A stretch of DNA of 64,000 bases from Roseobacter sp. (lineage in GTDB: Bacteria > Pseudomonadota > Alphaproteobacteria > Rhodobacterales > Rhodobacteraceae): positions 18,796-82,795 of the forward strand of contig JAGXGZ010000035.1 in assembly GCA_024636495.1 (NCBI GenBank), in the 5' to 3' direction. The translations under genes were made by a program, and so were the position numbers. Shown one piece after another: positions 8,535 through 18,053 of the stretch. A model generated the notes under the pieces. It was not told the DNA's origin, did not search any database, and worked only from the letters and a program-made list of their open reading frames with translations. Every line of letters begins with the position of its first letter. The first letter of the stretch is position 1.

Positions 8535-9568
8535 GTCCAATCCAGAACGACTTTGCCGGACAGGCCCGATTTCATCGCAGCAAACCCGGCCTCAAACTCA
8601 TCGGCACCAAACCGGTGTGTAATGATACCCGAAACATCCAAGCCGTTCTCAAGCATCGCAATCATCTTGTACCACGTCTCGAATATCTCGCGCCCATAAA
8701 CACCCTTGATGGTGATTGCTTTGAACACGATGCGGCTCCAATCGACCGGAGATTTCCCGGGCGGAATCCCCAACATTGCAATCCGCCCACCCATGGTCAT
8801 CGCCTCAACCATTTGATCTAGCGCGGATTGATTGCCTGACATTTCCATGCCGACATCAAAGCCTTGCTTCATCTTGAGGTTTGCAATGACATCCCGCAAA
8901 TCTTCTTTAGCCACATTGACCGGAATCACATCGGCCACTCTTGCTGCCAACTCAAGCCGTGCGGGGTTCACATCGGTGATCGCGACATGACGCGCACCGA
9001 CATGGCGCGCCACGGCTGCCGCCATGATCCCGATAGGCCCTGCCCCGGTGATCAACACATCTTCGCCCACCAGATCAAAGCTTAACGCCGTGTGAACAGC
9101 ATTTCCCAAAGGATCCAGAATCGCGCCGATCTCGTCGGAAATTTCATCTGGCAGCGGCACGACATTGAACGCGGGCAATCGCAGATACTGGGCAAACGCC
9201 CCTTGTTCGTTGACGCCAATCCCGCGTGTTGCAGGATCAAGGTGAAACTTGCCCGACCGTGACTGCCGCGAGGTTTTGCCGATCAGATGCCCTTCACCCG
9301 AGCATCGTTGCCCGATGGCAAGATCGGTGACATTGCGCCCAAGCTCGACAATTTCGCCTGCAAACTCATGGCCCGTAATCAACGGGACAGGCACTGTGCC
9401 TTGCGCCCAACTGTCCCAGTTCCAGATATGGATATCCGTCCCGCAGATGCCTGTTTTGTTGATCTTGATCAGCACATCATCGGGGCCAATTTCTGGGACC
9501 GGGGCGCGGGTCATCCACAACCCCTCGCGCGGCACGGACTTGCACAGCGCTTTCATCTGGTTGCTCAT
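8525..9568 (-). CDS. tdh: L-threonine 3-dehydrogenase Tdh
   Basis: Oxidises threonine to 2-amino-3-ketobutyrate with NAD; the product passes to Kbl, encoded just upstream with a 4-nt ATGA overlap. The 347-residue medium-chain dehydrogenase keeps the catalytic zinc residues (Cys42 in G-I-C-G-T-D, His67/Glu68 in G-H-E) and the G-A-G-P-I-G nucleotide loop. Unlike E. coli Tdh, the lobe at about residues 90-112 has none of the four structural-zinc cysteines; the positions hold G, S, S and D instead, so the structural zinc must be absent. The assignment as Tdh rests on this family resemblance plus operon partnership with kbl. Confidence 0.93.
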   Translation of the reverse strand: MSNQMKALCKSVPREGLWMTRAPVPEIGPDDVLIKINKTGICGTDIHIWNWDSWAQGTVPVPLITGHEFAGEIVELGRNVTDLAIGQRCSGEGHLIGKTSRQSRSGKFHLDPATRGIGVNEQGAFAQYLRLPAFNVVPLPDEISDEIGAILDPLGNAVHTALSFDLVGEDVLITGAGPIGIMAAAVARHVGARHVAITDVNPARLELAARVADVIPVNVAKEDLRDVIANLKMKQGFDVGMEMSGNQSALDQMVEAMTMGGRIAMLGIPPGKSPVDWSRIVFKAITIKGVYGREIFETWYKMIAMLENGLDVSGIITHRFGADEFEAGFAAMKSGLSGKVVLDWTGV

Positions 9569-10752
9569 GACAACACCCCACAGGCCTTGCCCGCGACTTT
9601 GAACGCGTCCAGCGCGCGGTCCAACTCAACGCGGGTCAAGGCCGCGTTCATCTGCGTTCTGATCCGTGCTTGCCCCCTTGGAACAACGGGAAAGAAAAAG
9701 CCACTAACGTACACGCCTTCGTCAAACAGCTTTGACGCCATGTCTTGCGCCAACTGTGCATCGCCCAGCATTACCGGGATGATCGGATGTTCGCCGGGCA
9801 ACAGATCAAAGCCCAAATCTGTCAAACCCTTGCGCCAGTAAACCGAGTTATCGAACAACCGGGTGCGCAAATCATCGCCTTGCTCGACCAATTCCAGCGC
9901 TTTGATCCCGGCCATAACGATTGAGGGCGGCAGGGAATTCGAAAACAGATAGGGGCGCGCGCGCTGGCGCAGCAAATCAATCACAGCCTGCGGACCCGCG
10001 ATGTACCCGCCAATGGCCCCGCCAAGCGCCTTGCCCAAGGTTCCGGTCAGAATATCCACATCAACGCCGAAATGTGCAGGCGTTCCAGCCCCTTTCGGCC
10101 CTATGAACCCTGTCGCGTGACAATCATCGACCATCACCAACGCATCGTATTTTTCAGCAAGCCGTGTGACCTCGGGCAGATTGGCCAAGGTCCCATCCAT
10201 GCTGAACACCCCATCGGTCGCGATCATGATAAACCGCGCGCCCTCTTCGCGAGCCAGCTTTAGCTGCCCTTCAAGGTCGTTCATATCGGAATTCGCATAG
10301 CGGTACCGTCTGGCCTTACACAACCGGATACCGTCGATGATTGACGCGTGGTTAAGGCTGTCGGAGACGATCGCGTCCTCGGCACCGAACAACGGTTCGA
10401 ACAATCCACCGTTGGCGTCGAAACAGGCCGCAAACAAAATTGAATCATCCTTGCCTAGGAAGGCTGCCAGCTTTTGTTCTAATTCGCGGTGAATATCCTG
10501 TGTGCCACAGATAAACCGAACTGACGCCATCCCGAACCCCTTTGGGTCCATCGCATTTTGCGCCGCTTTGATCAGGTCGGGATGATCTGCCAACCCCAGA
10601 TAGTTATTTGCGCAAAGGTTAATGACCTCACGACCTGCGACCGTAATTTTGCCAGACTGCGGCGAGGTGATCATGCGCTCGCGTTTCATCATGCCTTCGG
10701 CCTCAATCTGCGAAAGCGTGGCCGCGATGTGATCTAGATAGGTTTGGGTCAT
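9565..10752 (-). CDS. kbl: 2-amino-3-ketobutyrate CoA ligase (glycine C-acetyltransferase) Kbl
   Basis: PLP enzyme that splits 2-amino-3-ketobutyrate with CoA into glycine and acetyl-CoA. It has 395 residues, standard for the family. The PLP lysine is Lys241 in T-G-T-L-G-K, the Asp/His pair is in V-D-D-C-H-A-T-G (about 208-215), and the N-terminal C-A-N-N-Y-L-G motif is present. It is a paralogue of the 5-aminolevulinate synthase at 38055-39269, but the operon with tdh and the D-D-C-H motif (ALAS has D-E-V-H) support Kbl. It lies downstream of an XRE regulator with a palindromic site in between. Confidence 0.94.
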   Translation of the reverse strand: MTQTYLDHIAATLSQIEAEGMMKRERMITSPQSGKITVAGREVINLCANNYLGLADHPDLIKAAQNAMDPKGFGMASVRFICGTQDIHRELEQKLAAFLGKDDSILFAACFDANGGLFEPLFGAEDAIVSDSLNHASIIDGIRLCKARRYRYANSDMNDLEGQLKLAREEGARFIMIATDGVFSMDGTLANLPEVTRLAEKYDALVMVDDCHATGFIGPKGAGTPAHFGVDVDILTGTLGKALGGAIGGYIAGPQAVIDLLRQRARPYLFSNSLPPSIVMAGIKALELVEQGDDLRTRLFDNSVYWRKGLTDLGFDLLPGEHPIIPVMLGDAQLAQDMASKLFDEGVYVSGFFFPVVPRGQARIRTQMNAALTRVELDRALDAFKVAGKACGVLS

Positions 10753-10795
10753 GATAAAGCTCCTTCGCGATAGCTTCTAGCATAGTGGAAATAAA

Positions 10796-10844
10796 TCCGA
10801 AATAGAGGAAATCCTTTATAACGGAATATTTCTTATATTTCGGA
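10796..10844. promoter_or_regulatory. Palindromic candidate operator upstream of kbl-tdh
   Basis: A 9-bp perfect inverted repeat (TCCGAAATA at 10796-10804, TATTTCGGA at 10836-10844) encloses further GGAAAT and ATTTCC half-sites. It fills the gap between the XRE regulator's stop and the kbl start and is strikingly AT-rich compared with its surroundings. It may bind the adjacent XRE-cupin regulator; alternatively the outer arms form an mRNA hairpin. Confidence 0.5.
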
Positions 10845-10846
10845 TG

Positions 10847-11413
10847 TCAGGCGTCTTGGACCACAAGAAATGCCCGCACGGCCCCGCCAATCGCCTGAAT
10901 TGCGTGAGGGACATCGGCAGGGTAGCGCCCAGTGTCACCGATTGTGATTGTGCTTTGGGCATCCCCGCTGCGCAAACCAGCCGTCCCTTGGATGATCGTC
11001 AGATGTTCGCGGGCACCGCGCGCGTGAGGCTGGCTGTCTAATATGCCGCCTTCATCGATCAAAAGCTCGTAGACTTCATGCTTTCCAGCTTCTTCCGGGG
11101 GGGAAAGGATGCGGATGTGACAACCATTTCCAAGATTGTGGATCGTCGGAACCTCATCCGCGCGCAGTACTTCGATCTGTGCAGGGCTTTGCCTCCCGTC
11201 CAAAAGGCCCGCAAAATCGACCTGCAAGGCGCGGGTCAAATTCCATAGGGTGGCGATCGTCGGGCTACTTTCTCCCCGCTCGATCTGGCTTACCATCGAC
11301 CGCGACACGCCCGAAAGCTTGGCCACCGCATCAAGGCTTAGGCCCTGAGCCGTCCTGGCCGATTTCAGGCGAGACGGCAGCTGGTTCAAAATAGCGTCTG
11401 GGTTTTCCGTCAT
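10847..11413 (-). CDS. XRE-family transcriptional regulator with cupin domain
   Basis: A 188-residue protein: helix-turn-helix of the Cro/C1 type at about residues 14-68 (L-S-G-V-S-R-S-M-V-S-Q-I-E-R-G-E is the recognition region) and a C-terminal cupin sensor at about 110-185. This architecture is typical of regulators of amino-acid or amine catabolism. It lies directly upstream of kbl-tdh on the same strand, separated only by an AT-rich palindromic region, so it probably controls threonine degradation, with threonine or a product as the ligand. That is inference from position. Confidence 0.85.
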   Translation of the reverse strand: MTENPDAILNQLPSRLKSARTAQGLSLDAVAKLSGVSRSMVSQIERGESSPTIATLWNLTRALQVDFAGLLDGRQSPAQIEVLRADEVPTIHNLGNGCHIRILSPPEEAGKHEVYELLIDEGGILDSQPHARGAREHLTIIQGTAGLRSGDAQSTITIGDTGRYPADVPHAIQAIGGAVRAFLVVQDA

Positions 11414-11472
11414 AGTGGATCACTGCGCATTTGATCGGCTGCTGTCAACTGGCTTGGCGTTCTAAGCCAACC

Positions 11473-11527
11473 GCCCGGGGGTTTTGCACCCCCGGACCCC
11501 CGCAGAATATTTTCAAGCCAGAGAAGA
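11473..11527 (-). repeat. Dispersed 3'-end repeat, copy 3
   Basis: Read on the minus strand it begins CTTCTCTGGCTTGAAAATAT, then a G-rich block and an 8-bp hairpin (CCGGGGGT-GCAAA-ACCCCCGG). It starts about 6 nt past the ubiB stop, again in the gene's orientation. Its first 20 nt closely match the start of the bchB-internal copy at 50166. Confidence 0.65.
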
Positions 11528-11532
11528 CCGGA

Positions 11533-13065
11533 TCAGGCTAGCGCATCAATCAAGACAATAATGCCTGTCGCTGCAACGGCCCCTATGATTGCAGCCAACG
11601 CGATCCAACGCTTGAAGGCCGGTTTTTTTGGCTCAGCTTCGGTTTGCTGGCGGATCAATGCGGCCTCTACCAAACCCGGCAGGCGGGGGCCGAAACGCGC
11701 AAGGACACGGGCCGTGCTGGCAAGATCGCGTATCACGGCCTTGGGGCCAATCGATTGCGAGATATAATCGGTCACGATCGGGCTTGAAACCTGCCAGATG
11801 TTGATATGCGGATTCAAAGAGCGCGCGACACCTTCGACCACGACCATTGTGCGTTGCAACAAAATCAGCTCGGTCCGGGTTTCCATTCCAAAGCGTTCCG
11901 TCACTTCGAACAGATAGGTCAGTAGCCGCGCCATCGAAATGCGCGTGGCGTCCATGCCGAAGATCGGCTCGCCCACAGCGCGTAATGCGCGAGCAAATTC
12001 GTCAACATCCTTATCAGCTGGAACATATCCCGCCTCGAAGTGAACCTCGGCCACGCGTTTATAATCTTTGCGGATAAAACCGAACAGGATCTCGGCATAA
12101 ACTCGGCGCGTGTAGGCGTCGATATGCCCCATAATGCCGAAATCAAAGGCGATGATATCGCCGTTTGGCGCGACCTTCAGGTTCCCTTGGTGCATGTCTG
12201 CATGGAAATAACCGTCGCGCAGGGCATGATTCAGGAACAGTTGCAGAACGCGGTCACCAAGCACAACGCGGTCATGGCCTGCCGCGTCAATCGCCGCGTT
12301 GTCGCCCATGGGCACGCCTTCCGCCCATTGCAAGGTCATCACACGCCGCGCGGAATATTCCCATTTGATCGCAGGTAGCTGAAAGCCTTTGTCGTCTTTG
12401 GTATTGGCCGCAAATTCAGAAGCCGCCGATGATTCGAGCCGTAAATCAAGCTCGCCACGGACAACACCATCGAAATGTTCAATCACCTCTGTCGGACGCA
12501 GACGTCGCGACCCCGGCGAGAACAGTTCGACCATCCGGGCGGCGAGGTAGAACGCATCGACATCCTTGCGGAACGCTTTCTCAATGCCAGGGCGCAGGAC
12601 TTTGACAGCGACATCTTCGCCCGTTTCGGCCAGTTTAGCACGGTGGACCTGCGCAATAGACGCCGCTGCAACAGGTTCGCTGAATTCTGAAAACATCATG
12701 GCGACGGGATGGCCAAGTTCTTTTTCGACCTCGGCCTTCGCCACTTCGATTGAGAACGGTGGCAGCTTGTCTTGCAATACGCGCAGTTGCACCGCCAGTT
12801 CGTCGCCCACGACGTCGGGACGTGTGGAAAGAACCTGACCGAACTTAATGTAAGCAGGCCCCAATGCCGTCAGCGCACGGGTCGCGGGTGGCATAGTTGG
12901 ATCGCCCGCATAGCCCAGAAACTTGAACGGTTTGCCAAGCGCCTTAGCCACAAAACGCAGCGCGGGCGTGGCATCAAATGCGTCAAGCACCACGTTCATC
13001 GCGCCTGTGCGTTCCAACGTGGCACCGGTGCGGATCAATCGCCAAATATTGTGGGGTCCACGCAT
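11533..13065 (-). CDS. ubiB: UbiB, ABC1/ADCK-family kinase-like ubiquinone biosynthesis protein
   Basis: An atypical kinase-like ATPase needed for ubiquinone synthesis at the inner membrane. It has 510 residues: the K-F-G-Q motif specific to the UbiB family (I-K-F-G-Q-V-L-S-T-R near residue 72), the nucleotide-binding lysine in V-A-V-K-V-L-R-P-G, the A-D-M-H-Q-G-N catalytic motif near 292, an F-D-F-G metal motif near 315, and one or two C-terminal membrane helices (about 480-508). It starts 1 nt after the ubiE stop, so the two form an operon. Confidence 0.93.
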   Translation of the reverse strand: MRGPHNIWRLIRTGATLERTGAMNVVLDAFDATPALRFVAKALGKPFKFLGYAGDPTMPPATRALTALGPAYIKFGQVLSTRPDVVGDELAVQLRVLQDKLPPFSIEVAKAEVEKELGHPVAMMFSEFSEPVAAASIAQVHRAKLAETGEDVAVKVLRPGIEKAFRKDVDAFYLAARMVELFSPGSRRLRPTEVIEHFDGVVRGELDLRLESSAASEFAANTKDDKGFQLPAIKWEYSARRVMTLQWAEGVPMGDNAAIDAAGHDRVVLGDRVLQLFLNHALRDGYFHADMHQGNLKVAPNGDIIAFDFGIMGHIDAYTRRVYAEILFGFIRKDYKRVAEVHFEAGYVPADKDVDEFARALRAVGEPIFGMDATRISMARLLTYLFEVTERFGMETRTELILLQRTMVVVEGVARSLNPHINIWQVSSPIVTDYISQSIGPKAVIRDLASTARVLARFGPRLPGLVEAALIRQQTEAEPKKPAFKRWIALAAIIGAVAATGIIVLIDALA

Positions 13066-13066
13066 T

Positions 13067-13819
13067 TTAGATTTTCCAACCCGAATGAAGCGCTGCGACG
13101 CCCATCGTTAGGTTCCGGTACTTGGCTTGTTCAAATCCAGCCGTTTTGACCATACCAAGGAACGTTTCCTGATCTGGAAAATTTCGAATAGATTCAACGA
13201 GGTATTGATAGCTGTCACGATCATTCGCAATCAGTTTTCCCATACGCGGGATCACATTGAAGCTGTACAGATCATAGGCCTTTTGCATCATCGGGTTGGG
13301 CAATTGGCTGAATTCCAACACCATCAGACGCCCACCAGGGCGCAACACGCGATACGCTTCGTTCAGCGCTTCTTGGGGGCGGGTGACGTTGCGGATGCCA
13401 AAGCTGATTGTGTAAACGTCAAAGGTGTTATCCTCGAACGGCAGGGCCATCGCGTCGCCGACGACCCAATCCAGACTGTCCACCATGGCGGCCGCTTCGG
13501 CACGTTTGCGCCCTTCAACCAGCATCGGTTCGGTCAGATCCAGCACAGTGGCATGGCCAGACCCTGCACGCTCAAGAAACTTGAACGACACATCGCCCGT
13601 GCCACCCGCCACATCCAACAGCTTTTGACCGGCACGCGGGGCCAGCCAATCCATCATCGCTTCTTTCCAGATACGGTGGATTCCGACGCTCATTACGTCA
13701 TTCATCACATCATATTTGCTGGCGACAGAGTTAAAGACACCTTGCACGCGCCCGGCTTTGTCGCCCTCGGCCACGGTTTCAAATCCGAAATGGGTGGTTT
13801 TGTCGCTATCGTTTGTCAT
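13067..13819 (-). CDS. ubiE: UbiE/MenG-type C-methyltransferase
   Basis: SAM-dependent C-methyltransferase of ubiquinone biosynthesis. The 250-residue protein has the family's N-terminal [14 protein letters not shown] segment (about 28-41), the SAM-binding D-V-A-G-G-T-G-D motif (about 67-74), and the C-terminal [10 protein letters not shown] block. No menaquinone genes are seen nearby, so ubiquinone is the likely product. It heads the ubiE-ubiB operon and is divergent from mutM across 89 bp. Confidence 0.94.
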   Translation of the reverse strand: MTNDSDKTTHFGFETVAEGDKAGRVQGVFNSVASKYDVMNDVMSVGIHRIWKEAMMDWLAPRAGQKLLDVAGGTGDVSFKFLERAGSGHATVLDLTEPMLVEGRKRAEAAAMVDSLDWVVGDAMALPFEDNTFDVYTISFGIRNVTRPQEALNEAYRVLRPGGRLMVLEFSQLPNPMMQKAYDLYSFNVIPRMGKLIANDRDSYQYLVESIRNFPDQETFLGMVKTAGFEQAKYRNLTMGVAALHSGWKI

Positions 13820-13908
13820 GAGGTCTTGTGGTCCTTTGATCTGAACCTTTGTTATAGGACGTGGGGGGCTAGGTACAATGCGCCCCTTTTGTCACAGGGG
13901 AAAAGAAC

Positions 13909-14760
13909 ATGCCTGAACTGCCCGAGGTCGAAACCGTCCGCCGCGGCCTGTCCCCCGTAATGGAGGGGCAGATTATCGCGCGCGCCGACGTCAACCGCCC
14001 CGACCTGCGCTGGCCTTTCCCCCTTGATATGGCGGTACGGCTGACCGGGCAAAAGGTTGAGCGGCTGCGCAGGCGGTCGAAATATATTCTTGCCGATCTG
14101 TCATCGGGGGAATCACTACTGATTCATTTGGGTATGTCGGGGCGTATGCTGATCTCGGGCGATCCGCTGGGAAAATTCGTGCACGAACATCCAGCGGCTG
14201 AAAAGCATGATCACGTTGTGCTGCATATGGCGAGTGGGGCGCGTGTCACATTCAATGATCCGCGTCGGTTTGGTGCAATGGACTTGCTAAATACGCAAAG
14301 CGCCGATGCACATAAACTGCTTGCCTCGATCGGGCCGGAACCGCTTGGCAATGATTTTCATGAGGCGCATCTGGTGGCAGCACTAAAAGGGCGCAACATG
14401 CCGATCAAATCGGCCTTGCTGGATCAACGCATCGTCGCGGGGCTGGGAAATATCTATGTCTGCGAAACGCTTTACCGCGCGCGTATCCATCCAGCACGCA
14501 AAGCAGGCCGCATCGCAGCCAACCGCGTTGCGGGGCTGGTTCCAATCATCCGCCAGGTTCTGGAGGAGGCGATCATCGCAGGCGGATCAACCTTGCGCGA
14601 CTTCAAACAGGCAGACGGTGAATTGGGCTATTTCCAGCACAGCTTTGATGTGTATGGCCGTGAAGGACAGCCCTGCCGCACCGAAGGCTGTTCCAGCCAG
14701 ATCGCGCGAACAGTTCAGTCAGGCAGATCGTCCTTCTATTGCCCGCAATGCCAAAGATAA
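13909..14760 (+). CDS. mutM: Formamidopyrimidine-DNA glycosylase MutM (Fpg)
   Basis: Removes oxidised purines such as 8-oxoguanine and nicks the abasic site. It has 283 residues; the N-terminus M-P-E-L-P-E-V-E-T supplies the catalytic Pro2 and Glu3 after Met removal. The H2TH region carries the [11 protein letters not shown] motif (about 170-180), and the C-terminal zinc finger has paired cysteines (C-R-T-E-G-C and C-P-Q-C), with the C-X4-C spacing I know from alphaproteobacterial enzymes. GGGGAAAAG precedes the ATG. It is divergent from ubiE. Confidence 0.95.
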   Translation: MPELPEVETVRRGLSPVMEGQIIARADVNRPDLRWPFPLDMAVRLTGQKVERLRRRSKYILADLSSGESLLIHLGMSGRMLISGDPLGKFVHEHPAAEKHDHVVLHMASGARVTFNDPRRFGAMDLLNTQSADAHKLLASIGPEPLGNDFHEAHLVAALKGRNMPIKSALLDQRIVAGLGNIYVCETLYRARIHPARKAGRIAANRVAGLVPIIRQVLEEAIIAGGSTLRDFKQADGELGYFQHSFDVYGREGQPCRTEGCSSQIARTVQSGRSSFYCPQCQR

Positions 14761-14824
14761 CTTGAAACGGCACGCGCCCGTGATATTCACATGTTTCAAA
14801 ACGTAACAAACGAGAGCATTCTTG

Positions 14825-15601
14825 ATGGCTTATGAAACGATCACGGTCGATGTCGAAAACCACATAGCACTGGTTACACTGAACCGACCTGATGCAATGA
14901 ATGCTTTAAACGCCGAGCTGATGACAGAGCTGGCAGACGCGATGAAGTCGGCACAGGAAAACGAAAAAGTTCGCTGTATCGTCATCACCGGATCGGAAAA
15001 AGCATTCGCCGCCGGGGCCGATATCGCGATGATGCGCGACAAAAGCTTTGTCGATGTCTTTACCAGCGATCTTTTCACACCTGAAACCGATCAGATCATG
15101 CGCGTGCGCAAACCGATTATCGCTGCCGTATCAGGCTATGCGCTTGGTGGCGGCTGCGAACTGGCGATGATGTGCGACTTTATCATCTGCTCGGAGACCG
15201 CAAAATTCGGTCAGCCCGAGATTAATCTGGGCGTGGTTGCGGGTATTGGCGGAACACAGCGGCTGACCCGCGCGATTGGTAAAGCCAAAGCGATGGACAT
15301 GAATCTGACCGGCCGCTTCATGGATGCAGCCGAGGCAGAGCGGGCTGGTTTGGTGTCGCGCGTAGTGCCTGTCAAAAAGCTGATGGAAGAAGCGATGGCA
15401 GCTGCGGCTAAAATTGCCGAGAAATCCATGATCACAACAATGGTCGTCAAAGAAGCCGTGAACCGCGCCTTCGAAGTGCCACTGCGCGAAGGCCTGTTGT
15501 TCGAACGCCGCGTCTTCCATTCGCTGTTTGCGACCGAAGATCAAAAAGAAGGCATGTCTGCTTTCCTCGAAAAACGCGAAGCGCAGTTCCGGGATAAGTA
15601 A
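14825..15601 (+). CDS. Enoyl-CoA hydratase (crotonase family)
   Basis: 258 residues; the ATG at 14825 is preferred over the in-frame TTG one codon upstream. The oxyanion-hole sequence A-F-A-A-G-A-D and the G-G-G-C-E-L-A-M segment with the first catalytic Glu (about 119) are present, and the second Glu lies in Q-P-E-I-N-L-G (about 139). Both catalytic glutamates are retained, so a hydratase acting on short- or medium-chain enoyl-CoA is likely. It follows mutM by 64 nt and may be cotranscribed; there is no functional link. rpsT follows with its own promoter. Confidence 0.88.
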   Translation: MAYETITVDVENHIALVTLNRPDAMNALNAELMTELADAMKSAQENEKVRCIVITGSEKAFAAGADIAMMRDKSFVDVFTSDLFTPETDQIMRVRKPIIAAVSGYALGGGCELAMMCDFIICSETAKFGQPEINLGVVAGIGGTQRLTRAIGKAKAMDMNLTGRFMDAAEAERAGLVSRVVPVKKLMEEAMAAAAKIAEKSMITTMVVKEAVNRAFEVPLREGLLFERRVFHSLFATEDQKEGMSAFLEKREAQFRDK

Positions 15602-15617
15602 AAACATCTTTGCGGGT

Positions 15618-15646
15618 TTGCAAAGCGCATCGGGTTGGACTATAGG
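15618..15646 (+). promoter_or_regulatory. Candidate sigma-70 promoter of rpsT
   Basis: TTGCAA (15618-15623), 17-nt spacer, TATAGG (15641-15646). It lies about 125 nt upstream of rpsT, just after the enoyl-CoA hydratase gene. The match is moderate and there is no experimental support. Confidence 0.45.
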
Positions 15647-15771
15647 CGGCACTAATACATGCGCGTGCAGCCCGCTTAGGCTAGAATCACCTTATCGGAC
15701 AATGGCTCCGGTGTTTTGGGTTTGTGTCGCGTATTCGCAATTTGAACAGACCAAGACGAAGGATGATCCTC

Positions 15772-16035
15772 ATGGCAAATACACCACAGGCAAAAAAACG
15801 CGCCCGTCAGAACGAAGCGCGTTTCGCAATCAACAAAGCACGCCGTTCGCGTATCCGGACGTTCCTGCGCAAAGTTGAAGAAGCTCTCGAATCTGGTGAC
15901 AAAGAAGCTTCCGTTGCGGCACTTCGCGCGGCTCAGCCAGAACTGATGCGTGGCGTTACAAAAGGGGTGTTTCATAAAAACACCGCTTCTCGGAAGATGT
16001 CGCGCCTTGCTTCGCGCGTTAAGGCTTTGGGCTGA
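15772..16035 (+). CDS. rpsT: 30S ribosomal protein S20
   Basis: An 87-residue basic protein, the normal length of S20, with the N-terminal [13 protein letters not shown] motif and conserved C-terminal [13 protein letters not shown]. It binds 16S rRNA in small-subunit assembly. The ATG at 15772 is chosen because the family starts M-A-N; an upstream in-frame start lacks conservation. GGATGATCCTC precedes it. It ends at a clear terminator; location next to dnaA is common in this group. Confidence 0.97.
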   Translation: MANTPQAKKRARQNEARFAINKARRSRIRTFLRKVEEALESGDKEASVAALRAAQPELMRGVTKGVFHKNTASRKMSRLASRVKALG

Positions 16036-16066
16036 ATCGGGAACGTTTCACCTAAGCTGTTGAAAG

Positions 16067-16097
16067 AATAAGGCATCGCTTGGCGGTGCCTTATTTT
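16067..16097 (+). terminator. Rho-independent terminator after rpsT
   Basis: Perfect 9-bp outer stem AATAAGGCA (16067-16075) / TGCCTTATT (16087-16095), with an 11-nt loop that can pair further, followed by a T-run. Confidence 0.9.
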
Positions 16098-16562
16098 ATG
16101 CCCTGTTAACACTTTTTACGGGAGAGAGATTCTTTTCGGGTAAACTCTGAGTCAAGTTTGAAGATGTGTTGAACCTGCGCCTTTTACATTGCTAAAAGTC
16201 ATAAGCGCGATTCATTTCGCCTTGGGGGGATAGGCTCGAACGGCCCGTTGCATTTGCTAGGATGCGGTGGTTCTGACGGGGATAGTGGTTAACCTTGCTA
16301 GGGGTTTTCCTACGGTCTGCAGATGATGCGTCACGCATTTTTGCCCTGTCTTTTGAGACGTCGAACAGTACGTTCGAGAGCGATGTTTGATGGTTTTTTA
16401 ACCTCCTGCATTCCTGTCGCTACGTACTTCATAAATTAAGTCCGAGGGACGTGTGACCGGTTTTCTGATGGGACCGGAACAGCGGTCTATTGCCTTCTGA
16501 CTTGGGTAACATCTGCGCCCAGCTTTTGCTGGATTTCGCGGGCGATGGGGACAGTAGGGTAC
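16098..16562. other. Long dnaA upstream region
   Basis: About 465 bp without a plausible gene. It contains a 6-bp palindrome (TCGAAC-AGTAC-GTTCGA, 16361-16377), a few TTAA-containing stretches and T-runs, and presumably the dnaA promoter. I found no convincing DnaA box (TTATCCACA or one mismatch) cluster and no AT-rich unwinding element, so I do not call it the replication origin. Confidence 0.55.
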
Positions 16563-17918
16563 ATGACGCAGACGCAATGGGTAAAAGTCAGACAACGTCT
16601 TTTGAGCGCAATAGGCCAAAACAACTTCACGACATGGATTGACCCACTTTCTCCTGGCCAGATCGACGATGGCATCAGCACTCTGTTCGTTCCAACCAAC
16701 TTTTTTGGCAACTACGTCAGTCAGAATTTTGCCGATCTCATTCTGCATGAGATGCAAAAAGAAGATGACAGCGTGACGCGGCTTAAGTTTTCTGTAGGCG
16801 GGCCTGATAAATCTGCTGCCCCTCTGCAGGTTCTAACCCGTCCAAAAGCGGCTGCACCCCAGCCGGCAAACAACCCGCTGAACACAGCGCCGCTTGATGC
16901 GCGGTTCAGCTTTGACAATTTTGTCGTCGGCAAACCGAACGAGCTTGCCCATGCCGCTGCACGTCGTGTGGCCGAAGGTGGACCTGTGACGTTCAATCCG
17001 CTGTTTCTTTATGGTGGTGTTGGCCTGGGCAAAACCCACCTGATGCACGCCATCGCACAAGAGCTGGCCATTCGTAAACCTGAACTGAACGTGCTTTATC
17101 TGTCGGCGGAACAATTCATGTACCGCTTTGTTCAAGCGCTGCGCGATCGCAAGATGATGGACTTCAAGGAAATTTTTCGCTCCGTCGATGTCTTGATGGT
17201 CGATGACGTCCAGTTCATCGCGGGCAAGGACAGCACTCAGGAAGAGTTTTTTCACACGTTCAATGCGCTGGTTGATCAGAACAAACAGATCATCATTTCA
17301 GCCGACCGTGCCCCCGGCGAGATCAAGGATCTTGAGGACCGCGTAAAATCGCGGCTGCAATGTGGTTTGGTCGTGGATCTGCATCCAACAGACTACGAAC
17401 TGCGTCTTGGCATCTTGCAAAGCAAAGTCGAGACCCAACAGAAAAACTATCCCGGCCTTGAGGTCGAAGCAGGCGTGCTTGAATTTCTTGCCCACCGGAT
17501 CACCACCAACGTGCGCGTGCTGGAAGGTGCATTAACGCGTCTTTTTGCATTTGCATCGCTGGTCGGTCGCGAGATCAACATGGATCTCACACAAGATTGC
17601 CTTGCCGACGTGCTTCGCGCCTCGGAACGAAAGATCAGCATTGAAGAAATTCAGCGCAAAGTGTCCGAACATTACAACATTCGCCTGAGCGATATGGTCG
17701 GGCCAAAGCGTCTGCGCAGCTATGCCCGCCCCCGTCAGGTCGCGATGTATCTATCGAAAAAACTGACCAGCCGTTCGCTGCCGGAAATTGGTCGCCGTTT
17801 CGGGGGTCGTGACCACACAACCGTCATGCACGGCGTCAAACGCATCGAAGAGCTCAAGCAAAGCGATGGCCAAATTGCGGAAGATCTCGAATTGTTGCGC
17901 CGCGCATTGGAAGCTTAA
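16563..17918 (+). CDS. dnaA: Chromosomal replication initiator DnaA
   Basis: Binds DnaA boxes at the origin and opens the duplex. Layout: N-terminal domain I (W-V-K-V-R-Q-R-L-L ... F-T-T-W-I), short linker, AAA+ domain with Walker A G-G-V-G-L-G-K-T-H and Walker B V-D-D-V-Q-F-I-A-G, sensor region, and domain IV with the DnaA signature G-G-R-D-H-T-T-V-M-H-G-V. The start at 16563 (M-T-Q-T-Q-W) gives 451 residues and matches relatives; an ATG six codons upstream (16545) is also possible. It is followed by dnaN after 135 bp, the standard arrangement. Confidence 0.96.
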   Translation: MTQTQWVKVRQRLLSAIGQNNFTTWIDPLSPGQIDDGISTLFVPTNFFGNYVSQNFADLILHEMQKEDDSVTRLKFSVGGPDKSAAPLQVLTRPKAAAPQPANNPLNTAPLDARFSFDNFVVGKPNELAHAAARRVAEGGPVTFNPLFLYGGVGLGKTHLMHAIAQELAIRKPELNVLYLSAEQFMYRFVQALRDRKMMDFKEIFRSVDVLMVDDVQFIAGKDSTQEEFFHTFNALVDQNKQIIISADRAPGEIKDLEDRVKSRLQCGLVVDLHPTDYELRLGILQSKVETQQKNYPGLEVEAGVLEFLAHRITTNVRVLEGALTRLFAFASLVGREINMDLTQDCLADVLRASERKISIEEIQRKVSEHYNIRLSDMVGPKRLRSYARPRQVAMYLSKKLTSRSLPEIGRRFGGRDHTTVMHGVKRIEELKQSDGQIAEDLELLRRALEA

Positions 17919-18053
17919 TCAGGCAACCGATGGCAGAAGACGATCGAAGGCCTTGACGGGCCTCGGTTTCGCGCTGAAAAGTCAATAAAACTCTTGTGAA
18001 TACACCGGTATCGGGTAGTTTGCCCTCCCGGACTACCGGAATGGAGATTGCAT

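Noticed and set aside
16361..16377. TCGAAC-AGTAC-GTTCGA palindrome as a LexA (SOS) box
   Set aside because: It does not fit the alphaproteobacterial GTTC-N7-GTTC pattern, and the Gram-positive box has a different central spacing.
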